Below are positions 1 through 7,563 of a DNA stretch of 30,743 bases, in pieces. The stretch comes from JBLHGU01 sp047615875 (GTDB lineage: Bacteria > Pseudomonadota > Gammaproteobacteria > Arenicellales > CAJQKF01): contig JBLHGU010000039.1 in NCBI GenBank assembly GCA_047615875.1, positions 1 through 30,743 of the forward strand. Reading direction: 5' to 3'. Position numbers and translations under genes: made by a program. Each line of letters opens with the position of its first letter. The first letter of the stretch is position 1. The notes beneath the pieces are model-generated. The model was not told the origin of the DNA, ran no database searches, and saw only the letters and a program-made list of their open reading frames with translations.

Positions 1-1568
1 TGAAAGCGCTGTACACCAACCAGCCCACCGAGAGCTGGTTCAAGCTTTGCATTGTCAATCACTTTTAAAGATTGGCGGTTAAGCGACTGTCTAAAATCAA
101 CTTGCTTGTCTGCGGTGGGGTTTTCCTCGCTAAATAGCCGATCATATAGCCGAACTTCTGCATTGATGGCGTGTTCTGCTGAAACCCAATGAATGGTACC
201 TTTAACTTTTCTGCCGTCGGGAGCATTGCCGCCGCGACTGTCAGGGTCGTAGGTGCAATAGATGACACTTGGCTCGCCATTCTCATCGACATCATAGCCT
301 GTGCAAGTTACCAGGTAGGCGTATCGAAGGCGTACCTCACGACCTGGGCCGAGACGAAAAAACTTTCGCGGCGGATCGATCATAAAGTCACTGCGTTCAA
401 CGTATAGCTCACGGCTAAACTGTAAGCTCCTAACACCGAGTTCCGGCTGATTAGGATGATTGATAGCGTCAAGGTTGTCGTCGACTGGTTCTTCTGGGTA
501 GTTGCTAATGACTAACTTGAGTGGATCCAGAACCGCCATTCGACGTTCACTAGAATGATCGAGGTCTTCACGAATACTGTTTTCTAACAACGCATATTCG
601 ATACGATTATTCTTTTTGGTAATACCAATTCTGTCACAGAAATCACGAATTGCTGCCGCGGTGTATCCTCGACGGCGCAAACCAGACAATGTAGGCATGC
701 GTGGATCATCCCAGCCATCTACATCACCTTCGCTAACCAGTTGGGTCAACATACGCTTGCTGAGCACCGTATAATCCAGATTTAGTCTGGAAAATTCTAT
801 CTGATGGGGCCGAGCAGGTGGAGTCAAATTGTCCAGTACCCAGTCGTAGAGTGCACGATTGTCTTCAAATTCCAGCGTGCATAGCGAATGCGTTACACCT
901 TCCTGGGCATCGGACAGACAATGAGTAAAGTCATACATGGGGTAAATGCACCACTTGTCACCTGTATTCTGGTGGGTCTGATGCTTGATTCGATATAAAA
1001 CAGGGTCACGTAAGTTTATGTTTGGCGACGCCATGTCGATTTTTGCACGCAGAACCTGCTGACCATCTGTAAATTCTCCCTCTTTCATACGCTTGAAGAG
1101 GTCGAGGTTTTCTTCAATAGAGCGAGTACGATTAGGCGAATCGGTACCGGGCCCAGTTAAGGTGCCTCTACCCGCGCGCATTTCCTCCGCAGACAGATTG
1201 CAGACATAGGCCAGGCCTTGCTTGATTAGATCAACAGCGTAATCATACAGCTGATCAAAATATTCTGAGGAATGGCTTAAATTATCCTGCCAGTCGAACC
1301 CCAGCCATTCAACATCTCGTTTGATAGACTCGACAAATTCACTATCTTCCTTTTCAGGATTTGTGTCGTCGAAGCGAAGATAACAAGTGCCGTTGTAGTC
1401 TCTCGCGATGCCAAAATTCAGACAAATACTTTTCGCATGACCAATATGGAGATAGCCATTCGGTTCCGGTGGGAATCGCGTGACAATATGCTCTACTGTC
1501 GAATCTGCAATATCTTGATCGATTCGTTTTCTAATAAAGTTGCTGGAAACAAGGGGTTTTGTATTCAT
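1..1568 (-). CDS. glnS: Glutaminyl-tRNA synthetase (C-terminus cut by window edge)
   Basis: This class I aminoacyl-tRNA synthetase charges tRNA-Gln with glutamine in the cytoplasm. I translated it by hand from the ATG at 1568. It opens MNTKPLVSSNFIRKRIDQDI and carries the ATP-binding HIGH motif at residues 41-44 after the PPEPNGYL stretch. The second class I signature appears as VLSKR near residue 269. The catalytic domain is followed by the anticodon-binding beta-barrel region. About 522 codons are visible, against about 550 for the family, so only the last few dozen residues are missing. No clear ribosome binding site precedes the ATG, but the N-terminus matches the family. The gene lies downstream of the cytochrome c pair, separated by a strong terminator, so it probably has its own promoter. 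Identity is very secure. Confidence 0.96.
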   Translation of the reverse strand, partial: MNTKPLVSSNFIRKRIDQDIADSTVEHIVTRFPPEPNGYLHIGHAKSICLNFGIARDYNGTCYLRFDDTNPEKEDSEFVESIKRDVEWLGFDWQDNLSHSSEYFDQLYDYAVDLIKQGLAYVCNLSAEEMRAGRGTLTGPGTDSPNRTRSIEENLDLFKRMKEGEFTDGQQVLRAKIDMASPNINLRDPVLYRIKHQTHQNTGDKWCIYPMYDFTHCLSDAQEGVTHSLCTLEFEDNRALYDWVLDNLTPPARPHQIEFSRLNLDYTVLSKRMLTQLVSEGDVDGWDDPRMPTLSGLRRRGYTAAAIRDFCDRIGITKKNNRIEYALLENSIREDLDHSSERRMAVLDPLKLVISNYPEEPVDDNLDAINHPNQPELGVRSLQFSRELYVERSDFMIDPPRKFFRLGPGREVRLRYAYLVTCTGYDVDENGEPSVIYCTYDPDSRGGNAPDGRKVKGTIHWVSAEHAINAEVRLYDRLFSEENPTADKQVDFRQSLNRQSLKVIDNAKLEPALGGLVGVQRF

Positions 1569-1634
1569 GGCCGAGGCATCATATTTAAATCCGGGCGAAA
1601 AACCAATACTTGGGCAGATGGGTGAAAAGGCACA

Positions 1635-1664
1635 TAAAAAAGGCCGGCAGGTAGCCGGCCTTTT
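1635..1664 (-). terminator. Rho-independent terminator of the cytochrome c pair
   Basis: An 11-bp perfect stem (arms 1638-1648 and 1654-1664, core GGCCGGC/GCCGGCC) closes a 5-nt loop. On the minus strand it runs into a T tract. It sits 17 bases after the stop codon of the cytochrome c gene and before glnS. The A/T flanks on both sides make it potentially bidirectional. Confidence 0.88.
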
Positions 1665-1680
1665 CAGGGAGTATTGATTT

Positions 1681-2022
1681 TTACTCCGGATCCGGAGTTT
1701 TTAAATTTGACTCTTGCTTTGAAAAGTAAGCGGACAAATTTAAAATATCTTCGTCATTTAAAGCGGCAGCAAAGCCCTTCATAATCGGGTTGTTGCGACC
1801 ACCATCCCTATAATCGGTAAGTGCTTGCGCGAGGTAATCCCGATATTGACCAGCAATAATTGGATAAATTGTCGTCGTGCTGTTGCCATCTGCGTTATGG
1901 CAGGCAGTACACATTACGGCTTTTTCCTTACCAGCGGCGGCATCGCCTGGCCCACCTGCCATTGCTGAGGTGGCTAGCACTAGACTGCTTGCCAGACTGG
2001 CAATTAACATAATTCGTTTCAT
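1681..2022 (-). CDS. Periplasmic class I cytochrome c, single heme (c4/c553-like)
   Basis: This is a small electron carrier of 113 residues. The first 22 or so residues are a Sec signal peptide (basic MKR start, hydrophobic core, cleavage after AMA). The heme-binding motif CTACH lies at residues 38-42. A methionine in NPIMKGF (M81) is well placed as the sixth iron ligand, followed by the family's LNDEDILNLSAYF helix. The fold corresponds to one half of a diheme cytochrome c4. A good ribosome binding site (AGGAGAA) precedes the ATG. The gene follows another monoheme cytochrome by about 30 bases, and the two probably form one transcript ending at the hairpin near 1650. The exact redox partner (terminal oxidase or reductase) is not visible in the window. 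Confidence 0.88.
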   Translation of the reverse strand: MKRIMLIASLASSLVLATSAMAGGPGDAAAGKEKAVMCTACHNADGNSTTTIYPIIAGQYRDYLAQALTDYRDGGRNNPIMKGFAAALNDEDILNLSAYFSKQESNLKTPDPE

Positions 2023-2051
2023 TTAAACGATTCTCCTGGATATAACGGGGC

Positions 2052-2375
2052 CTAATTGGCACCCAGAGAAGAGAAGTATGCTGCGATATCTGCCATGTCT
2101 TCATCTGACATTGTGGCTGTATGTGCTTGCATAGTAGGGTGGGAGCGCTCTTTGCTACGATAGCCTTTCAGAGCAGCAACCATATAATCGGCATGCTGAC
2201 CGCCGAGTTTCGGTACCGTATAGCCTGGGTAGGCATTACGGAGTCCGGGAGCAGAGTGGCAGCCGGTGCATGTAAATGCTTTGCTACGGCCCTGTTCGAT
2301 ATCGCCAGCACCCATAACAGGGGTGCTTAGCGCCAGCAGGGCACTAACAGCTAGTGCCAGTTTGGAGTTATTCAC
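2052..2375 (-). CDS. Periplasmic class I cytochrome c, single heme
   Basis: This is the first gene of a two-cytochrome operon. I prefer the GTG start at 2375: it is preceded at a proper distance by GAGGT and gives a compact signal peptide (MNNSKLALAVSALLALSTPV, cleaved after MGA). Upstream alternatives in the same frame are ATG at 2387 and GTG at 2402. The mature protein has one CTGCH heme motif at residues 36-40, an invariant-looking KLGGQH segment and a C-terminal MSDEDMADIAAYFSSLG helix. TMQAH supplies a candidate axial methionine. It resembles the downstream protein in size and layout, so the pair may have arisen by duplication or by splitting of a c4-type diheme cytochrome. That origin is inference. 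Confidence 0.86.
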   Translation of the reverse strand: MNNSKLALAVSALLALSTPVMGAGDIEQGRSKAFTCTGCHSAPGLRNAYPGYTVPKLGGQHADYMVAALKGYRSKERSHPTMQAHTATMSDEDMADIAAYFSSLGAN

Positions 2376-2454
2376 CTGTAACCTCATTATCTTGGTTATC
2401 ACGAAATTTTGGACCGCGTACGATATAGGAAGAACCCTTTAGAATCAAGCCAAT

Positions 2455-3054
2455 CTACTGAGCTGAACGGCTGATTTTTGCCATTAGTTCATGTAATCCA
2501 GCAGGATGATCCAACGATTCAGGATTCGTTGTTTGCCATTGCCAAATTGGTGGTTTGAATAACCGCTGCATAGTGATTAAATCGCAGTGCCAGGGCGGGC
2601 CTCCGGTCTTGCCGGTCTGCATAAAAAGGCCAAAAAGTATGCCACCTGGTTCTAGCCATTGTCCTAGTAGATTGACATAGTCTTGCCATTGATCTGGAGG
2701 CAACGCGCACAGGCTGGTTTGTTCGTAGATTGCCGCATATTTAACTTCAACATGCCAGTCAAAAAAATCTGCAGCTACCAGCTTTGCGGACAATTGAAGA
2801 TTGTTTAATCGATTTTGCAAAACTTCCATGGCGCTGGGAGACACATCTATCGCTGTAACATCAAATCCTAATCGACACAGGTGAACCACCTCATGACCAT
2901 TTCCGCAACCTGGTACCAGAATCCGGCAGGGCTCAAGTTGACCTGATTTCAACCAGTTTAATAAAGCTTGGGAGGCGCTACCTCGGTCCCAGGGTGTATT
3001 TTTCTCCTGATATCGAGACTCCCAGTCCGGCTGTTGTACAGGCTTCTCGCTCAT
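2455..3054 (-). CDS. TPMT-family class I SAM-dependent methyltransferase
   Basis: The protein is 199 residues long. The N-terminus has the family WESRYQEKNTPWDRG pattern, followed by LVPGCGNGHEV (SAM-binding motif I). Next come AIDVSP (motif II acidic region) and a YEQTSLCALPP stretch typical of the thiopurine S-methyltransferase family. Characterised relatives methylate thiol, selenium, tellurium or halide acceptors; the acceptor here cannot be told from sequence. The ATG at 3054 has only a weak upstream GGA. The gene is oriented like its neighbours but is separated from the upstream membrane-protein gene by about 210 bases, so it may have its own promoter. Confidence 0.85.
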   Translation of the reverse strand: MSEKPVQQPDWESRYQEKNTPWDRGSASQALLNWLKSGQLEPCRILVPGCGNGHEVVHLCRLGFDVTAIDVSPSAMEVLQNRLNNLQLSAKLVAADFFDWHVEVKYAAIYEQTSLCALPPDQWQDYVNLLGQWLEPGGILFGLFMQTGKTGGPPWHCDLITMQRLFKPPIWQWQTTNPESLDHPAGLHELMAKISRSAQ

Positions 3055-3121
3055 AATCTTGATGTTTCCGTAAATGGTGGTTCTATTGACTGAAAGAGTC
3101 GCTCAGTAAATCGTCTGATAG

Positions 3122-3250
3122 ATGAAAACGTGGAGTAGTTTGGCGAATGATACAACCGCTGGTGATGGAGAAGGTTCATTTGCCACAGAGTTTTCGACCT
3201 ATGAAGCACTGCCCGGCGAAGTTCAGAAACGATTTGCAGATGACTACTAA
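3122..3250 (+). CDS. Possible 42-residue acidic small protein
   Basis: This short open frame lies on the plus strand in the gap between two minus-strand genes. It starts MKTWSSLANDTTAGDGEGSF and ends in KRFADDY. Roughly half of the codons have G or C in first position, with G strongly favoured, as in real genes. In-frame TGA and TAG stops sit immediately before the ATG, so it cannot extend upstream, and I see no good ribosome binding site. It overlaps, in antisense, a weaker minus-strand frame (3051-3299). I do not recognise it. It may be real, a gene remnant or chance. Confidence 0.3.
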   Translation: MKTWSSLANDTTAGDGEGSFATEFSTYEALPGEVQKRFADDY

Positions 3251-3267
3251 CACACCTTTGGGAGTTT

Positions 3268-4365
3268 TTACCGAGCCAGGTAAAGTTGCCTGTAAACAAT
3301 CCTGCAGATAATTAGGTGTGACAGGAAAAAAAACGGATACCAGAAGTTTATCAAAATTCCCAGGGCGACGGCGATAGCCAGTGTCAGACTAGCCAGGAGT
3401 AGCAGCAGCTCGCGTCTTCGACGATGGTTGGTAAGCCATTGGCGAAATAAAAGGAGCGCAATAAATAATGTGTAAGTGCTTAGGAAAAGACCGAAAAAAA
3501 GCCACTTATAAAATGTGGCACTGACCCCCGCCCAATACAAGCACGTTAGTGCTGGTAGCATGCCGGGAAGCAGAATTGTCAGTGGCCCCCGCCTTCGAAA
3601 CCAGTTGGAAAATGTATTAACCGGGGTGACCCCTGGCAGGCGAAAGCCTGGTCTGGACACCCACATCCCGTAGAACGAAAACAGGCCCAGACTTATCAGA
3701 CTGATTAGCACCGGGCTTCCAGCGGGCTGGAATAATTGCAGCGGATACAAGCTAGAATTTATTTGGCTTTGCGGCCAACGTACCTGTAATGAGCCTTCAA
3801 CTGATTGTCCTGCAGCCCAGTGTAATGACCCAAGTGAGTCGAAGTGACTACTGCTAGGCACAGGTTCTGGATGTTCAATTTCTATATTTTCCACTGCCAG
3901 TGGAGAGGGGAACATAATTTTTAGGTTTTGTTGAAGAATGCTGAAGCCATCGACTTCTGAGCGTAGCGTCCATACTAGTTGTTGTTTGGTAAATGAGGTT
4001 TTAACTAGTTGATCGACCTCATATAAAAGCCGGTAGGAATATCTTCCAGGGGGTCGACTAGAGTCGGCTGTGCCAAAATAAAGATTGCGTTGGTTGTCTT
4101 TTTCCCAGTGGACCTCTGATCCGTCAATCTCCGCATGCAGAACTTCGCTAAGAAGATACTGACTACCAAGTGGGGCCAGTTCGAGAGCGAAGCTTGTGTG
4201 ATTTGAGAGGTGTCGCACGCTGATTGTTTCCTCGACCAGAGCGCTTCCATCTATGGCTATCCTAATGCGGGTGGAAAGGTTCGCGGTTTCTTCAGCGTAG
4301 GTAACTACTGTGCAGGATAATCCGATACCCAGAAACAGCCTGGTCAACCAGACTACTAGCCCCAT
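3268..4365 (-). CDS. DUF2207-like membrane protein with exported N-terminal domain
   Basis: The 365 residues begin with a signal peptide or first membrane segment (residues 5-24). Next is a beta-rich extracytoplasmic domain to about residue 210, containing GRYSYRLLYEVDQLV and a QQLVWTLRSEVDG stretch. These recall the DUF2207 N-terminal domain. Several membrane helices follow, roughly at 218-238, 262-285, 287-310 and 320-355, with a basic RRRR loop. Function is unknown. The ATG at 4365 overlaps the last codons of the epimerase gene by 10 bases, so translation is probably coupled and the protein may belong to the same D-glutamate-type operon. The family assignment rests on pattern resemblance only. 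The membrane topology is much more certain. Confidence 0.62.
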   Translation of the reverse strand: MGLVVWLTRLFLGIGLSCTVVTYAEETANLSTRIRIAIDGSALVEETISVRHLSNHTSFALELAPLGSQYLLSEVLHAEIDGSEVHWEKDNQRNLYFGTADSSRPPGRYSYRLLYEVDQLVKTSFTKQQLVWTLRSEVDGFSILQQNLKIMFPSPLAVENIEIEHPEPVPSSSHFDSLGSLHWAAGQSVEGSLQVRWPQSQINSSLYPLQLFQPAGSPVLISLISLGLFSFYGMWVSRPGFRLPGVTPVNTFSNWFRRRGPLTILLPGMLPALTCLYWAGVSATFYKWLFFGLFLSTYTLFIALLLFRQWLTNHRRRRELLLLLASLTLAIAVALGILINFWYPFFFLSHLIICRIVYRQLYLAR

Positions 4366-5333
4366 AAATTCGTGCTGGGGGGATAAACCTTGCTTTTTAT
4401 GTATTCGAGTCCATGGGGTCTATCATTCTTAAGCAGTAAAGGACCATCAAGATCAACCCAACTAACATCCTGGGTAAGTAACATTGCTGGAGCCATAGAA
4501 AGCGATGTCGTTACCATGCATCCGACCATTATTCCCAGGCCCATCTGCAAGGCAGTTTCCTTCAAATGCAATGCTTCGGTTATGCCGCCGGTCTTGTCCA
4601 GTTTAATGTTGATTACCTGGTAGCTTGACCTCAACGTGTCCAGACCATCAATAGTATGACAGGATTCGTCAGCACCCAAAGGAATAGGGAATTTTGCGTC
4701 TCGTAGGTCTGCATCTGCATCGCTGGGCAGAGGTTGTTCAACCAGCTCGACTTTACAGGCGGCGAATGCGTCCATCGCCGCATTAAGTTGTTGAAGTGTC
4801 CAGGCTTCATTGGCATCGACTATCAGGCGACTGTGGGGTGCCTGTTGATGAATGGCGAAAACACTCTCGGCTGCGTCCACGGGTCCAAGTTTGATTTTCA
4901 ACAAATCACGGTGACAGTTTTCTCGCGCATTGGCTGCCATTTTGTCGACACTGTCCATACCCAGGGTAAAAGCAGTGGTTACCGGTTGAGGGCAACCTAT
5001 GCCGAGAATCTCCCAGGCTCTCTTGCCTTGCTGTTTACAGGACAGGTCCAACAAAGCGCAATCCAGCGCATTCCTGGCGGCACCTGCTGGCATGAGTAGT
5101 CTTAGCCTGTCTCGGTCGGGAGACTTCAAAATTGTGCTGGAAAAATGATCGATTTGTTCTATTACTGAGTCTATGCTTTCGCCATAACGTGCGTAGGGCA
5201 AACATTCGCCATAACCGATATGTACACCATCATCAATAGTAACCAGCACAACATGGGCCGAGGTTTTGCTGGCACGGGAGATTCGAAATTCCCGGGCGAG
5301 GGCCCATTCTTCGGTTGAGACTGTTATTTTCAA
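4356..5333 (-). CDS. dgcA: Enolase-superfamily epimerase, DgcA type (N-acetyl-D-glutamate racemase / dipeptide epimerase)
   Basis: This 325-residue protein belongs to the mandelate racemase/muconate lactonising branch of the enolase superfamily. The catalytic residues are all visible: the KIK motif with K148, metal ligands D173 (in VDANEAW), E199 (VEQPLP) and D222 (GADES), and the opposing lysine K244 (NIKLDKTGG). These match the dipeptide-epimerase layout. It follows a DUF1611 gene by 14 bases. In marine Pseudoalteromonas such a pair, DgcN and DgcA, acetylates D-glutamate and then racemises N-acetyl-D-glutamate to the L form. The role here is inferred from that pairing; L-Ala-D/L-Glu epimerisation in peptidoglycan recycling remains an alternative. 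The start codon is TTG at 5333, supported by AAGGGG ten bases upstream; no ATG fits. Confidence 0.85.
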   Translation of the reverse strand: MKITVSTEEWALAREFRISRASKTSAHVVLVTIDDGVHIGYGECLPYARYGESIDSVIEQIDHFSSTILKSPDRDRLRLLMPAGAARNALDCALLDLSCKQQGKRAWEILGIGCPQPVTTAFTLGMDSVDKMAANARENCHRDLLKIKLGPVDAAESVFAIHQQAPHSRLIVDANEAWTLQQLNAAMDAFAACKVELVEQPLPSDADADLRDAKFPIPLGADESCHTIDGLDTLRSSYQVINIKLDKTGGITEALHLKETALQMGLGIMVGCMVTTSLSMAPAMLLTQDVSWVDLDGPLLLKNDRPHGLEYIKSKVYPPSTNLWG

Positions 5334-5347
5334 CGAAAATCTACCCC

Positions 5348-6349
5348 TTAAGCCAATTGATCCACAAGCGCAGAGACACCTGTGATCATTGGGTCAACGC
5401 ATGGCAGAGCGAATTCATCTTCCAGGCCTTTCAATAAAGCTTCTCGTTGCTCGGCCGGTACGTGCTGCGTGTTCACCGATAGACCTATAAATCGCGGATT
5501 CGAACTGACTACTCTGGCAGCGCGAAGATTCGCTTCCATACACTCCTGAATGCCCGGTAGCGCCTGTCGGGGTAGTCCGCGCATATGGGTCCGAGTGGGC
5601 TCATGGCACAGCACTAGATGGTCAGGCTGAGAGCCATGTAATAGTCCCAGACTGACTCCGGCATAGGATGGGTGAAATAATGAGCCCTGGCCTTCGATAA
5701 CATCCCAGTGGTCATCGCTGTTAGCCGGGCTTAACTGCTCAATACTGCCTGCAATGAAGTCCGAAATTACTGCGTCTACAGGTACACCGCCGCCGACAAT
5801 AAAAATTCCGGTTTGGCCAGTAGCACGAAAATCTACATTCATACCGCGTGTACGCATCTTCTGCTCGAGGGCAAGGGTCGTATACATCTTGCCAACAGAG
5901 CAATCCGTACCCACAGCCAGAATTCGATGACCCTTGCGGATTTCGCCACTGGCAATTGGATATTCCCTATCCGGAATACGTACATCGATTAATTGACGTC
6001 CGAGTCTGGCGGCGGCCTCAGCCAGTTCGGGGATGTTGCGTAAATGGGTGTGTAGTCCGCTGGCGAGATCCATGCCATTTTCCAGCGCTTCAAGCAATGG
6101 TGTTAACCAGCTGCCAGGAATTATTCCGCCCCGATTAGCAACGCCAATTAATACTGTTTTCGCCCCCTGTGCAGCTGCGTCAGTCATGCTTAGATCGACG
6201 ATGCCTAAATCAGGCTCGCAACCATCCAGCCGAAATTGGCCAACACAGGCGTTTGGACGCCAGTCATTAACACCTACTGCGGTTTTTGCTGCGAGGCGAT
6301 CGGGCGCGTCACCGAGAAACAGCAAGTAGGGTTGTTTAATCTCCATCAT
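5348..6349 (-). CDS. dgcN: DUF1611 protein, DgcN-type D-glutamate N-acetyltransferase
   Basis: This 333-residue protein has the two-part DUF1611 architecture: an N-terminal Rossmann-like domain to about residue 135, then a P-loop-like domain. Visible signatures are HTHLRNIPEL, the loop AVGTDCSVGKMYTTLAL and the conserved segments FRATGQTGIFI and VIEGQGSLFHPSYAGVSLGL, then LCHEPTR. In Pseudoalteromonas the family member DgcN acetylates D-glutamate as the first step of its catabolism. Here the gene sits directly upstream of a DgcA-type racemase, which supports the same role. It is the first gene of a minus-strand operon divergent from a class IV aminotransferase gene. Two ATG codons open the frame (6349 and 6346). 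A TATGAT -10-like box lies just upstream at 6362-6367 with a poor -35, as expected for an activated promoter. Confidence 0.84.
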   Translation of the reverse strand: MMEIKQPYLLFLGDAPDRLAAKTAVGVNDWRPNACVGQFRLDGCEPDLGIVDLSMTDAAAQGAKTVLIGVANRGGIIPGSWLTPLLEALENGMDLASGLHTHLRNIPELAEAAARLGRQLIDVRIPDREYPIASGEIRKGHRILAVGTDCSVGKMYTTLALEQKMRTRGMNVDFRATGQTGIFIVGGGVPVDAVISDFIAGSIEQLSPANSDDHWDVIEGQGSLFHPSYAGVSLGLLHGSQPDHLVLCHEPTRTHMRGLPRQALPGIQECMEANLRAARVVSSNPRFIGLSVNTQHVPAEQREALLKGLEDEFALPCVDPMITGVSALVDQLA

Positions 6350-6390
6350 ATAGAAGCCTTTATCATATGCGGTGTTATTCGTGGATTAGG

Positions 6391-6411
6391 TGTGTACAAT
6401 TATTCTACACA
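6391..6411. promoter_or_regulatory. Inverted repeat, candidate operator between dgcN and aminotransferase
   Basis: TGTGTA and TACACA flank a 9-base AT-rich spacer, 21 bases in all. It is centred in the 136-base divergent region and lies about 40-60 bases upstream of the -10-like boxes seen on either side (6362-6367 on the minus strand; 6445-6450 on the plus strand). Spacing and symmetry suit a dimeric regulator such as a LysR-type activator. No such regulator gene is in the window. Confidence 0.42.
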
Positions 6412-6485
6412 GGGCTTTCCTGTTTAGTCGATGAAAAATAGCTCTATAGTGTATAAATATTTACTCTGGCCAATCAATCACTCCA

Positions 6486-7424
6486 ATGTCAACAAATTCA
6501 GCATCCAGCTTCCATAGTATGACCAATATAGACGGAGTCATTCGACCAACAGCGCAAGCCTGTGTGCCGGTAATGGATCGCGGGTTTCTTTACGGCGACT
6601 CTGTGTACGAAGTGTTCCGAACTTATTCGGGAGTGGCATTATATTTGGGTGAACACTTCGATCGGCTGGAAAACTCCGCCCGCTTGATTCGCATGCAAAT
6701 TTCCCAGGGCAGGGATGATTTAAAAGCAGAAATTTGCCGGACGATCGAGGCAACTGGTGCCAGACAACAGGACGTATTTGTTCGTTATCAAATTACCCGG
6801 GGCGTGGGCGAAGTGGACTTGTATGCTGATCCCTCTTTGCAAACATCCTATGTCATTATTGTTAAGGCCTTACCAGACTGGAAAGAATCCTACTATAGCC
6901 AGGGTCTACATATGGCGGTGCCAAAAATTCGCAGAAACCCGATCAATGCTTTAGACCCGAATATCAAGGGTGGTAACTACCTTAATAACGTACTGGCGGT
7001 GACCGAGGCCCGTGAGAAGGGTGCTGACGACTGTATTATGCTGAACAGGGAAGGGTTCGTGAGTGAAGCTTCAAATTCCAATGTGTGGTTTGTTATTCAT
7101 GGTGAATTGGTAACGCCTGCCAGTGGAAATTTGCAGGGTTTAACACGACAGGCCCTACACCAGGCATTGCGTAATGAAGGTGTGAAAAGTCGTGATGCTG
7201 AGGTGCATGTCAATGAACTATATGATGCCAGTGAGTGTTTTGTGACCAGCGCTACTCGGGCAGTTATGCCAGTTAAGCAATTGGTGTTGGAAACTGGCCA
7301 CCGGTTTGAGTTTCCTGAAGGTGGCGGAGAATTTACCCGTAAGTCGATGCAAGCCTATCGCGAACATATTGAGTCTTATGTAAGTAAGCATCAGGAAGAT
7401 GCAATGTTTGAGTATTGTGGGTAG
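6486..7424 (+). CDS. PLP-dependent class IV aminotransferase (D-amino acid / branched-chain type)
   Basis: The 312 residues show the fold-type IV layout. MDRGFLYGDSVYEVFRTY near the N-terminus is the substrate-side signature. The Schiff-base lysine is K161 in NIKGGNYLNN, and E194 in SEASNSNVW contacts the pyridine nitrogen of PLP. The enzyme swaps amino groups between an amino acid and a 2-oxo acid. D-alanine aminotransferase and IlvE-type enzymes share these motifs, so stereospecificity is not certain. The divergent dgcN/dgcA operon and the adjacent D-Ala-D-Ala ligase favour the D type, making D-glutamate from other D-amino acids. The ATG at 6486 lacks a clear ribosome binding site. Met12 at 6519 would give a more usual length. 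Confidence 0.85.
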   Translation: MSTNSASSFHSMTNIDGVIRPTAQACVPVMDRGFLYGDSVYEVFRTYSGVALYLGEHFDRLENSARLIRMQISQGRDDLKAEICRTIEATGARQQDVFVRYQITRGVGEVDLYADPSLQTSYVIIVKALPDWKESYYSQGLHMAVPKIRRNPINALDPNIKGGNYLNNVLAVTEAREKGADDCIMLNREGFVSEASNSNVWFVIHGELVTPASGNLQGLTRQALHQALRNEGVKSRDAEVHVNELYDASECFVTSATRAVMPVKQLVLETGHRFEFPEGGGEFTRKSMQAYREHIESYVSKHQEDAMFEYCG

Positions 7425-7563
7425 GCTTTCAGAGAGCAGGGATGAACATTTGCAGTTACCTGCTAAAATCATTTTGCACGAGCAGAAAACACTTTTATTC
7501 AACTAGTTTTGCATAATTTTATGCTGTAATCGGGCATCCTACTCATCTACTACACGAATTAAA

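Noticed and set aside
3051..3299. 82-codon minus-strand frame overlapping the methyltransferase start in ATGA
   Set aside because: The overlap is tempting, but the translation is Ser/Arg/His-rich without domain features and overlaps the membrane-protein end. The opposite strand looks more coding-like.
4734..5099. 121-codon plus-strand frame
   Set aside because: It lies wholly inside the epimerase gene on the other strand and has no recognisable protein features.
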